A DNA stretch of 10,073 nucleotides from positions 1-10,073 of the forward strand of contig JAFSWV010000164.1 of the NCBI GenBank assembly GCA_017444325.1, read 5' to 3'. Numbering within the stretch: the first letter of the stretch is position 1; each line of letters starts with the position of its first letter. Position numbers and translations under genes: made by a program. The stretch comes from a bacterium (lineage in GTDB: Bacteria > Auribacterota > UBA3054). Under the pieces are notes generated by a model, which saw only the letters and a list, made by a program, of their open reading frames with translations, did no database searches and had not been told where the DNA came from. Positions 1 to 6,910 of this stretch are shown here, piece by piece.

Positions 1-600
1 CAGATGGCTCTGAACGCCATATGCATGAGCCGCATTGCCACTGCCATCGATCTTCCCGAAGACGCCAAATCATTCAAGGAACGCCACGCCGCTCTGAAGA
101 AAGCCATCAACGAGCTCTGCTACGACGAGGAGAGGGGCTTCTACTTTGACTGCTACAAAGGCAAAGTCGTTCCGCGCTATCACGTCGGCGGCCTGTGGCC
201 CTTGATCGCGGAAGTAGTCCCGCCCGAGCGTTTGCCGAAAGTCATCCGCGTGCTTAAGGACGAAAAGATCTTCAACCGTCCGGTGCCTTTCCCGAGTCTG
301 CCGCCCTGCGAAACGCCCTACGAACCCGAGACGGGCTACTGGCTCGGCTCGAACTGGCCCTGCACGACTTACATGGCCCTGAGAGGCTTGAAAGCAGTTG
401 GCGCCATAGAAGAGGCGAAGTATTTTGCCAAGCGTTATTACAACGCCGCGCTCAACCTTTTCCTGAAGACCGGAACGGTCTGGGAGAACATCTCTCCCGA
501 GCAGTGCCTGGAACCGAAGAAGGCCGGCGCCGGCAGCGATTTCGCGGGCTGGGGCAATCTGACGCCTATTGCCGTTTACAAAGAATTCATCGAGGAATAA
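1..600 (+). CDS. C-terminal part of an (alpha/alpha)6-barrel glycoside hydrolase, trehalase/GH63-like (5' end outside window)
   Basis: The reading frame is open from base 1 and ends at the TAA at 598-600. The ATG at 4 is probably internal, because the remaining 198 residues make only the end of a catalytic barrel. The segment around GYWLGSNWPCTTYMALRGL (residues 111-129 counted from that ATG) and the ending with VWENISPE followed by GSDFAGWGNLTPIAVYKEFI match the conserved C-terminal blocks of trehalase/GH63/mannosylglycerate-hydrolase-like enzymes. These are inverting glycosidases acting on short alpha-glucosides or alpha-mannosides. The substrate cannot be told from this fragment, and the N-terminal region that would show the catalytic acid and any signal peptide is missing. 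The gene ends 3 bases before the exoribonuclease gene, and its last codons supply that gene's ribosome binding site, so the two are probably cotranscribed. The family-level call is fairly secure; the specific enzyme is open. Confidence 0.75.
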   Translation, partial: QMALNAICMSRIATAIDLPEDAKSFKERHAALKKAINELCYDEERGFYFDCYKGKVVPRYHVGGLWPLIAEVVPPERLPKVIRVLKDEKIFNRPVPFPSLPPCETPYEPETGYWLGSNWPCTTYMALRGLKAVGAIEEAKYFAKRYYNAALNLFLKTGTVWENISPEQCLEPKKAGAGSDFAGWGNLTPIAVYKEFIEE

Positions 601-603
601 CGC

Positions 604-1668
604 ATGAGGAAATTTATCAAAGAATTTCGCGAAGGGGACAAAGTTGACGATTTTTTCGTGGTCCTGCAAAGGGAGAAAAGGGAAGCCAAGAACGGCAACC
701 CCTATCTGAGCGTCGCTTTTTCCGACGCTTCCGGGACCATAGGCTCAACCGTGTTCGATGACGTTGAGCGTCTTTTTTCTGTGCTGGAGCCGAACTCGAT
801 CGCCAAGGTGACCGGCAGCGTCACGGCCAGAGACGGCAAAACGCAGCTGAAGATCTTCGACGCCCGTCCTGTCACGGAAAACGACGAAATTGATTTTTCC
901 GCCCTGCGTCCGGTCTCTCCCTACGACGTTGAGGCGATGTACGCGGAACTGGAAAGCTACCGCACGAAAATAAAGGATCCTTTTGTCGCCAAGCTTCTGG
1001 CTTCTTTCTTTGAAGACGCTAAGTTCGTGAAGGAATTCAAAACGCACACGGCCGCCAAAGCCATGCATCACGCGGCCATCGGCGGGCTGCTCGAGCACAC
1101 GCTGGGCGTTGTCAGATTGGCCGACTCTTTCAGCGATCTCTATCCGAAACTGGACCGCGACCTCATGATCGCGGGCGCCATGCTCCACGACATAGGAAAG
1201 ATCTACGAGATGGGCGGCCTCATTGCGACGGAATACACGACCGCCGGGCGCCTCTTGGGCCACATCGTCATCGGCAGCGAACTCATTGGCAAGGCCTGCG
1301 ACAAGATCGAAGGCTTCCCGGAAAGCACGAAGATCCAACTGCAGCACATTATCGTCAGTCATCACGGCAAAATGGAATTCGGCTCTCCCTGCCTTCCCCA
1401 GACGCCGGAAGCGATGGCGCTCTTCAGAGCCGACGAATTCGACTCCCACATCTTCCAGGCTTTCCGCGCCATCGGCGAGGAGAGCGAGCAGGCAGGCGAC
1501 TTCACCTCCCGAGTGAAAGGCCTTGACACCGCGCTCTTCAAGACGGAGGCGGCCAAGGACGGCGTTTACTCCATGGCCTTCCCGGAAGGCGGAAAAGTAA
1601 TGGAGCCCGCCCCGGAAGAACCGGAAGCCCAAGTTTCCGCCCCAACGCAGGACGACCTTTTCAAATAA
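604..1668 (+). CDS. yhaM: YhaM-type 3'-5' exoribonuclease (OB-fold + HD domain)
   Basis: This 354-residue protein has the YhaM/CBF1 architecture. Residues about 13-90 look like an OB-fold nucleic-acid-binding domain (GNPYLSVAFSDASGTIGSTVFDD, then KVTGSV). Residues about 120-315 form an HD phosphohydrolase domain. Visible metal-site residues are H165 in GGLLEHTLGV, the H195-D196 pair in AMLHDIGKI, H253/H254 in VSHHGK, and D277 in RADEFD. Known family members degrade RNA, and some degrade single-stranded DNA, from the 3' end in a metal-dependent way in the cytoplasm; this role is inferred by homology. The start is supported by GAGGAA at 592-597, six bases upstream and inside the end of the preceding gene. 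After the HD domain there is an acidic, proline-rich tail (about 334-348) ending in QDDLFK, which resembles a sliding-clamp-binding peptide. The stop codon overlaps the mnmA start by one base (TAATG), suggesting translational coupling. Confidence 0.88.
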   Translation: MRKFIKEFREGDKVDDFFVVLQREKREAKNGNPYLSVAFSDASGTIGSTVFDDVERLFSVLEPNSIAKVTGSVTARDGKTQLKIFDARPVTENDEIDFSALRPVSPYDVEAMYAELESYRTKIKDPFVAKLLASFFEDAKFVKEFKTHTAAKAMHHAAIGGLLEHTLGVVRLADSFSDLYPKLDRDLMIAGAMLHDIGKIYEMGGLIATEYTTAGRLLGHIVIGSELIGKACDKIEGFPESTKIQLQHIIVSHHGKMEFGSPCLPQTPEAMALFRADEFDSHIFQAFRAIGEESEQAGDFTSRVKGLDTALFKTEAAKDGVYSMAFPEGGKVMEPAPEEPEAQVSAPTQDDLFK

Positions 1669-2678
1669 TGAGAATAGCGGTTGCAATCTCTGGCGGCGTG
1701 GACTCCGCGGTCACCGCCCAATTACTCAGCAAGGACGGCCATGAGGTCGTCCTCTGCCACTTTTTGATGAGCGACGCGGGAGAAAAAAGCGCCCTTGACG
1801 CCAAGCGCGTGGCCGAGCATCTAAAATTGCCGTTTTTCCTCCTGGACCTTAGGAGCGAATTCGAAAGCTGCGTGGTCCAGCCTTTCATAAAAGAATATCT
1901 GCTCGCCCATACGCCGAACCCCTGCGTTCACTGCAACCCGAATTTCAAGTTCAAAAATCTTATTGCTTTCGCCGACAGGGAGCATTGTGAAAAAGTCGCC
2001 ACCGGCCATTACGCCGTCGTCAAAGACGGCCGGCTCTTCCAGGCGAAGAACCAGAAAAAAGACCAGTCTTATTTTCTTTCCCGTTTGAGCGTTGAACAGC
2101 TGAAAAGGATCGTCTTCCCCTTGGGCGAATATACAAAGGAAGAAGTGAGGAAACTGGCCGCTGAATGGAGTATTCCCGTGGCTGCTAAACACGACAGCCA
2201 GGAGATCTGCTTCATTCCCAACGACGACTACGAAGCTTTCCTGAGAGCAAGGGCGCCGGAATCTTTCATCCCCGGCGAGATCCTGGACACGGAAGGCAAC
2301 AAGTGCGGCACGCACGTCGGCCTTCCTTCCTACACCATAGGGCAGAGGAAAAAGATCGGCGCCCACTGCGTCAGAAAATACGTCGTCAGGATCGACAAGG
2401 AAAACAACCGCGTCATAATTGGCGGCAACGAGGATCTGGAGCAGAAAACTGTTATGCTAACCGACACGCGCTGGCTAATTAAGCCCGCCTCCGAGACCTT
2501 CGAGGCCGAGGCCAAGATCCGCTCCGTCTCCGCTCCCAAAAAGTGCCTTGTCAAAGTCCTTCCGGACGGCCGGACAGAGCTTGAATTCGCCCTTCCAGAG
2601 CGGGCCGCGGCCGCTGGTCAGGCGGGCGTAATCTACCTTTCCGGCGAAGTTCTGGGAGCAGGTATCATAACGATCTGA
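1668..2678 (+). CDS. mnmA: tRNA-specific 2-thiouridylase MnmA
   Basis: MnmA adenylates and thiolates uridine 34 of the Lys, Glu and Gln tRNAs to give 2-thiouridine at the wobble position, taking sulfur from a persulfide relay. The PP-loop ATP motif SGGVDS is at residues 8-13. The first catalytic cysteine is most likely C89 in TPNPCVHCN, and the persulfide-accepting cysteine is C181 in SQEICFIP. KDQSYFL (131-137) and the block LPSYTIGQRKK are further family signatures. At 336 residues it is shorter than typical enzymes (E. coli about 368). The region after the first beta strand (about 30-50) looks trimmed, but both cysteines and the P-loop are present, so it should be active. C86 next to the catalytic loop is an extra cysteine seen in some lineages. 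There is no good Shine-Dalgarno sequence directly upstream; translation is probably coupled to the exoribonuclease gene by the one-base overlap. Both products act on RNA. Confidence 0.95.
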   Translation: MRIAVAISGGVDSAVTAQLLSKDGHEVVLCHFLMSDAGEKSALDAKRVAEHLKLPFFLLDLRSEFESCVVQPFIKEYLLAHTPNPCVHCNPNFKFKNLIAFADREHCEKVATGHYAVVKDGRLFQAKNQKKDQSYFLSRLSVEQLKRIVFPLGEYTKEEVRKLAAEWSIPVAAKHDSQEICFIPNDDYEAFLRARAPESFIPGEILDTEGNKCGTHVGLPSYTIGQRKKIGAHCVRKYVVRIDKENNRVIIGGNEDLEQKTVMLTDTRWLIKPASETFEAEAKIRSVSAPKKCLVKVLPDGRTELEFALPERAAAAGQAGVIYLSGEVLGAGIITI

Positions 2679-2730
2679 TTTTTGCTAAAATAATAATTCT
2701 CCAAACTAGTAGAATTTTATTTTGCAAAAA
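2679..2730. repeat. AT-rich inverted repeat filling the mnmA-panB gap
   Basis: The arms 2679-2700 and 2711-2730 are complementary over 20 base pairs, with only two unpaired T residues (2686 and 2694) in the left arm and a 10-base loop at 2701-2710 that contains ACTAGT. The repeat begins on the base after the mnmA stop codon and ends on the A of the panB start codon. The right arm contains TTTTGCAAAA, itself a perfect palindrome; the left arm carries the same element with one inserted T. It could be an RNA hairpin controlling panB translation or a double operator for a DNA-binding regulator. It is too AT-rich to be a classical intrinsic terminator. The pairing is seen directly; the function is inferred. 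Confidence 0.75.
2683..2691 (+). promoter_or_regulatory. Candidate extended -10 promoter for panB
   Basis: TGCTAAAAT fits the extended -10 pattern TGnTAtAAT with one mismatch in the hexamer. I see no convincing -35 hexamer at the expected distance, which lies inside the mnmA coding end. Transcription would start near 2698, giving a leader of about 30 bases. The element lies inside the left arm of the inverted repeat, so a regulator bound there could block it. It is a pattern match only, in an AT-rich gap where chance matches are common. Confidence 0.35.
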
Positions 2731-3518
2731 TGAGTTCCTTAAAGAAACTTAGAGAAAAATACCTCGCGGGCGAAAAACTGGTCTTCCTGACCGGTTACGA
2801 CGCTTTGATGTCATCCATTCTGGCGGAAGCGGGAGTTGACTTCATTCTGGTCGGCGATTCGCTTTCCAACGTTATCGCCGGCTATGACAACACGCTGCCC
2901 ATCACGATGGAGCAGATGCTCTGGCACACGCAGATGACTGTGCGCGGCGCTAAGGGCGTTCCCGTTGTCGCCGACATGCCTTTCATGTCTTACGAAGTCA
3001 GCATCGAGCAGGCGCTCATCAACGCCGGCCGCTTCATCAAGGAAGGCGGCGCCACGGCTGTTAAGCTGGAAGGCGGAACGGCTGTCGAGCCTGTTATCAA
3101 AGCTTTGGTGAACGCCCATATCCCGGTCTGCGGACACGTGGGCCTTCAGCCGCAGTCCGTTCTGACGCTGGGCGGTTATTCCGTCCAGGGAAAGAGCGGT
3201 TCCGACGCGGAAAGGATCAAGACTGATGCTCTGGCTGTCCAGAAAGCCGGCGCCTTCGCCGTCGTTCTGGAGATGATCCCTTCCAAGCTCGCCGCTGAGA
3301 TCACAGATATGCTTGATATCCCGACGATCGGCATCGGCGCGGGTCCCCGTTGCTCAGGCCAGGTACTGGTCACGCATGATCTTCTCGGTTTCAACGAAAG
3401 GAAGCTCAAGATCGCCAAACGTTACGCTGAAATGCGCGAAGTCGCTTTGTCCGCCCTCAAAAGTTATGTCAGCGATGTGAAGAAGGGGGCGACGCCTTCC
3501 GAGGAGAATGCTTTCTGA
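2730..3518 (+). CDS. panB: 3-methyl-2-oxobutanoate hydroxymethyltransferase (ketopantoate hydroxymethyltransferase)
   Basis: PanB transfers a hydroxymethyl group from 5,10-methylene-tetrahydrofolate to alpha-ketoisovalerate, giving ketopantoate, the committed step toward pantothenate and coenzyme A. The 262-residue length is normal for this cytoplasmic TIM-barrel enzyme. Conserved blocks are VGDSLSNVIAGYDNTLPITM (41-60), ADMPFMSY (81-88), VKLEGG (111-116), GHVGLQPQS (135-143) and GIGAG (201-205). By comparison with E. coli PanB, the metal and substrate ligands correspond to D43, S44, D82, K112 and E114, and the catalytic base to E181. The ATG at 2730 is preceded by TTTTGCAAAA with no Shine-Dalgarno sequence, and the start codon touches the inverted repeat, which is unusual here. 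No panC or panD is present in the window. The stop overlaps the next gene by one base (TGATG), so panB and the TPR lipoprotein are probably translated together. Confidence 0.97.
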   Translation: MSSLKKLREKYLAGEKLVFLTGYDALMSSILAEAGVDFILVGDSLSNVIAGYDNTLPITMEQMLWHTQMTVRGAKGVPVVADMPFMSYEVSIEQALINAGRFIKEGGATAVKLEGGTAVEPVIKALVNAHIPVCGHVGLQPQSVLTLGGYSVQGKSGSDAERIKTDALAVQKAGAFAVVLEMIPSKLAAEITDMLDIPTIGIGAGPRCSGQVLVTHDLLGFNERKLKIAKRYAEMREVALSALKSYVSDVKKGATPSEENAF

Positions 3519-5179
3519 TGAAAAAACTGGTCTTAGTCTTAATCATAATCATCTGCGGTGTTTCTTTCATGCTGGTCTCAGCCTGCCGGGATTCCGCTTC
3601 CAACCTTAAGAGCTCCCTGGACGAAGCCCAGAGGGCCATCAACCTCGGCGACTACGGCAGGGCCCAGCAGATCTACTACGAGCTGAAACAGAAGTTCCCC
3701 GAGGAGCAGAAGGTCAGGTTAGGCTTGGGATATTGCTATTTGAAGCAGAACCACGACGAGTACGCGGGCGGAGAATTCTCCAAAGTGCTTGCGCTAAGTC
3801 AGCAGACCAACGGCCTCGCCTGGCTGGGCCTCGGCGCTTATTACCAGCGCCTGAGGAAAGCTGAGGAAGCTCGGATCTGCCTTGAGAACGCCGTCTTCTG
3901 CATGCCCGACAGCAAGGAAGCGCTCTGCGATCTCGGCAACGCTTACTTCAAAGCGGGCAATTACGAAAAAGCCGCGGACACTTACATCAAGGCCATCAAA
4001 GCCGGCGACACCAGGGGCGAACTTTACGCCGTCATCGGCAACTGCTACAAGCGCGCCAAGAACTGGCGCGAAGCGGTGCGCTACTTGGAGAAGGCCGGTT
4101 CCGAGCTCCCGAAGAACAAGAAGATCCCGCTGCAGCTCGCCTACATCTACCGCGAGAATTTCGACGACCCCGTGAAGGCGGCCGACAGTTTCAGGAAATA
4201 CGCGGAACTCGATCCCCAGGGCGCCAGGGCGCTTTATACGACTTTCAGGCTGCCTGAAAAGAATGTGGAGGAAGAGGAGCCCGAGAAACCGGAAGGCGCC
4301 GCATCCGTCACCATCGTTGACAAGCCCGATCCGCCCCCGGAAGAAGTCGATCCCAAGACCAAGGCCAAATCCGACGCCGACACTTTCGAGCACGACGGCA
4401 GGCTCTGCCGCCTTGAAGGCAAGATGAAGGAAGCCATCAGGAATTACGAGAAAGCGCTGAAGGCCGATCCGGCCCGAGGCTACCTCTACGGCGAGATAGG
4501 CGACATCTATTCCACCGAGTTTCAGGACGCCGAGCTCCTGAACGCCTTGAGAAGCTATCAGTCCTACGCCAGCTGGTGCCAGAAGGACAATGAAGCCTTC
4601 GCAGCCGCCACCCAGAAAGTCAAAGAGATCCAGGCCCGCTACAACCAGGCCGAGACCAAGCTGAGGCAGATGCGCGAAAAAGAAGAGGAAGCCAAGAAGC
4701 TTGCCCAAAAGGAAGAGGAAGAAAGGAAGCAGGCTCTCGAGAAAGACGTCGAGCAGAAGCTCTCCAAAGTCAAATCCTACGATCAGCTCTTGGCGGAAGG
4801 CACGATCTACATGAACCAGAGCAAATATGTCGAAGCCCGCGACGTCCTTCAGAAAGCGGTCGCGATGAACGAGGACGACTACCGGGCCTATTATCAGCTC
4901 GGGCTTAACGCCTTCACCCAGATCAGGGGCGGCGGCGACGAAAACATAAACAAAGCCAGGTGCGAAGAAGCCATCCAATACTTCGACGTCGTCATAGAAA
5001 AGAAAAGCGATTTCCCGAAGAGCTATGCGCTCAGGGGCGTGGCCTATGAGATGCTGGGGCAGAACGGAAAAGCGATGGAAGACTTCTCCTACTATCTGGA
5101 ACTTGTTGACGAAAACGACAACTCCACCCTCACAAAGCAAGTTACCGCCCGCTATCAGAGACTGGCGGAGGCTCGCTAA
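3518..5179 (+). CDS. TPR-repeat lipoprotein with central coiled coil
   Basis: The 553-residue protein starts with a lipoprotein signal peptide: MKK, a hydrophobic stretch, then VSAC with the lipidated cysteine at C23. After cleavage it should be anchored to a membrane and face the periplasm. Tetratricopeptide repeats cover about residues 31-245 (for example the segments at 67-95, 99-130, 135-164 and 169-197). An acidic proline-rich linker follows (about 246-285), then further TPR-like helices (286-350), a highly charged coiled coil (about 370-420, rich in E, K and Q) and a last TPR group (421-540). TPRs are protein-binding scaffolds, so a role in assembling an envelope complex is likely, but no partner can be named from sequence alone. 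A GAGGAG at 3501-3506 inside the panB end can serve as ribosome binding site. The gene is followed 19 bases later by a second TPR lipoprotein, which suggests that the two work together. I do not recognise a named family. Confidence 0.85.
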   Translation: MKKLVLVLIIIICGVSFMLVSACRDSASNLKSSLDEAQRAINLGDYGRAQQIYYELKQKFPEEQKVRLGLGYCYLKQNHDEYAGGEFSKVLALSQQTNGLAWLGLGAYYQRLRKAEEARICLENAVFCMPDSKEALCDLGNAYFKAGNYEKAADTYIKAIKAGDTRGELYAVIGNCYKRAKNWREAVRYLEKAGSELPKNKKIPLQLAYIYRENFDDPVKAADSFRKYAELDPQGARALYTTFRLPEKNVEEEEPEKPEGAASVTIVDKPDPPPEEVDPKTKAKSDADTFEHDGRLCRLEGKMKEAIRNYEKALKADPARGYLYGEIGDIYSTEFQDAELLNALRSYQSYASWCQKDNEAFAAATQKVKEIQARYNQAETKLRQMREKEEEAKKLAQKEEEERKQALEKDVEQKLSKVKSYDQLLAEGTIYMNQSKYVEARDVLQKAVAMNEDDYRAYYQLGLNAFTQIRGGGDENINKARCEEAIQYFDVVIEKKSDFPKSYALRGVAYEMLGQNGKAMEDFSYYLELVDENDNSTLTKQVTARYQRLAEAR

Positions 5180-5198
5180 GCATTAAAGAGGAACAAAC

Positions 5199-6893
5199 AT
5201 GCAAAAGAACACTCTACTTCTGTTAGCGCTTCTTTTAGGGCTTACCGCCTGTTTCAAAAAAGAGATCCCCGAGACTGACAAGGCCATGAACGCCGGCGAC
5301 CTTCTCCTTTCCACCCAGCGCGACTATCAGGGCGCCAGGGAGCAATACGCCAAGGCTATCGCCATCGACCCCAATTATGACAAAGCCTACCTTGCCATGG
5401 CCCAGGCTTACGAGGAAGAGGACGATTACAAGAACGCCGCCAAATGGTACGACAAATTCGCGCAGGTGACCAAATCCGAGGATATGCGCCGCCAGGCCCT
5501 CGCCTGGAAGCAGGACGCCGAGCACAATTTGGATCTTTTCGCCAAATCCCAGAAGAAAGAAGAGAAGGCCTCCACCAAGAACGTCGAGGAGACCATAAAA
5601 GAAGAGCGCGAGAAAGCCGTAGCCGCCGCGGTCGCGGAGGCCAACGAAAAGAACGCCAAGCTTCTTGAGGAAAGCAAAGAGGAATCCAAGAAGCTCAAAC
5701 GCGAGATAGGGGAACTAAAGGACCAGATAGCGCTTTTGAACGAACAGAAAGAAGGCCTTGAAAAACGCCTCATCGCTTTCAAGGACACCGACGACGTCGC
5801 GGCTCTTCTGAAGAACCTCGGCTCAGCGGAACTCGGCCCCGAACTGGCCCAGCAGGTCATAAAGCTCAAAAACGACAACAGCGGCCTCGCCACCAGAGTG
5901 AGAAGCCTCGACGAAGTGAACGCCAGGTTGAGAGAGGAGAACGCCTCGCTCAAATCCCGCCTCAAAAACGGCGAAGCCGGCAAAGCCCAGACGAAAGAAC
6001 TCGAACTGCTGAGAAGCAAATACGCGGAACTGGCGACCGCCAAAGCCGCGACCGAAGCCCAGCTTCAGGCCCTGAGATCTGAGACCGCCCAGGCCCTTTC
6101 CGAAGCCAAGACTTCCCAGGACAGCGCCGAGAAAGCCCAGGCCCTGGCCCTTGCTCTGGCCGACAAGAACAGCGAATTCGCGGCCCTGCAGAGACAGCTG
6201 GCAATAAAAGATGCCAGAGTGAAAGAACTGGAAAGCCAGACGGCCGCCCTGACGCTGCCTGACGGCGTAGCCGCTAAGGACATCTCCGAAGAGATCACCT
6301 CCCTTAGAAAAGACATCGCCGCCCTCCAGAAGCAGAACTCTGCCAAGGACACTCAGATCACTTACCTTCGCAACGAGCTCAACAAAGAGAACGGCGGCGT
6401 CACCCGTATCGAAGCGGAAGACATAAAGCGCGAGAACGAAGAGCTTCAGAGAAGGATCGCGGCTGCCAACGAAGCCGCCAAGGATGAAAAAGCCAAGAGA
6501 GAGGAAGTTCAGCAGCAGCTAGTGGCTCAGGAAAAAGCCCTGCGCTCCCTGCCGCCTGTGCCGATGGGCAGCGAACTTGAATCGAAACCTGTGACGGTCG
6601 CCCAGACCACCCCGAATACGTCCTCTGCGGCCCCCAAAGACAGTTTCACGCCCATAGGCGGGTCCCAAGTCATCCAGAGCTACAGATCCGCTCCAACGAA
6701 CCCCACGCCGCAGCCCAGGCCTACCCGCCGTCCGAAAGTCTATCAGGTCCAGCGCGGCGACACGCTCTACGGCATCGCCCAGAAATTCTACGGCGACCCC
6801 CAGCAGTGGAAGAAGATCATGCGCTACAACAAGGACGAGCTTAGGAATTCCAGCTCCCTTAAAGTCGGCCAGCGCCTTTACATCCCGGATTAA
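5199..6893 (+). CDS. TPR / long coiled-coil / LysM lipoprotein (peptidoglycan-binding)
   Basis: This 564-residue protein begins with a lipoprotein signal peptide ending in LTAC, giving a lipidated C18. Residues about 28-95 hold two TPR-like repeats. Residues about 120-450 are a nearly continuous charged alpha-helical coiled coil (heptad-like runs rich in E, K, A, L and Q). A proline/threonine/serine-rich linker (451-512) leads to a C-terminal LysM domain at about 513-563 with the hallmark VQRGDTLYGIAQKFYGD and a terminal LKVGQRLYIPD. LysM binds the glycan backbone of peptidoglycan. The layout therefore suggests a lipid-anchored rod that ties a membrane to the cell wall while the TPR part holds a partner, perhaps the preceding lipoprotein. 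The ribosome binding site AGAGGA (5187-5192) lies six bases before the ATG. No enzyme domain is visible, so a structural role in envelope integrity or division is the best guess. Confidence 0.88.
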   Translation: MQKNTLLLLALLLGLTACFKKEIPETDKAMNAGDLLLSTQRDYQGAREQYAKAIAIDPNYDKAYLAMAQAYEEEDDYKNAAKWYDKFAQVTKSEDMRRQALAWKQDAEHNLDLFAKSQKKEEKASTKNVEETIKEEREKAVAAAVAEANEKNAKLLEESKEESKKLKREIGELKDQIALLNEQKEGLEKRLIAFKDTDDVAALLKNLGSAELGPELAQQVIKLKNDNSGLATRVRSLDEVNARLREENASLKSRLKNGEAGKAQTKELELLRSKYAELATAKAATEAQLQALRSETAQALSEAKTSQDSAEKAQALALALADKNSEFAALQRQLAIKDARVKELESQTAALTLPDGVAAKDISEEITSLRKDIAALQKQNSAKDTQITYLRNELNKENGGVTRIEAEDIKRENEELQRRIAAANEAAKDEKAKREEVQQQLVAQEKALRSLPPVPMGSELESKPVTVAQTTPNTSSAAPKDSFTPIGGSQVIQSYRSAPTNPTPQPRPTRRPKVYQVQRGDTLYGIAQKFYGDPQQWKKIMRYNKDELRNSSSLKVGQRLYIPD

Positions 6894-6910
6894 TCATTAA
6901 GGACAACAAA

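Noticed and set aside
70..669. Open frame of 199 codons on the - strand across the glycoside hydrolase end
   Set aside because: It spans the junction of two real + strand genes, has no ribosome binding site of note and no recognisable domain.
745..1686. Open frame of 313 codons on the - strand, opposite the exoribonuclease gene
   Set aside because: The + strand frame has unambiguous OB and HD motifs. The antisense product shows no recognisable motif and is rich in R, E, F and V, as expected from the complementary codons.
3794..5140. Long open frame of 448 codons on the - strand, opposite the TPR lipoprotein gene
   Set aside because: It is a shadow of a GC-rich, charged coding frame. The product is a compositionally odd string of V, L, F, G and D with no domain, and the + strand gene has a clear signal peptide and TPRs.
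5426..6043. Serine/leucine/phenylalanine-rich - strand frame opposite the coiled coil
   Set aside because: The low-complexity S/F/L/R product is the mirror of E/K/A-rich coiled-coil codons; there is no independent evidence for a gene.
5556..6546. Repeated AAGAAAG/GCCAAG-like runs that look like a tandem DNA repeat
   Set aside because: There is no fixed period. The similarity comes from coiled-coil codon bias (K, E, A, Q) in the LysM lipoprotein gene.
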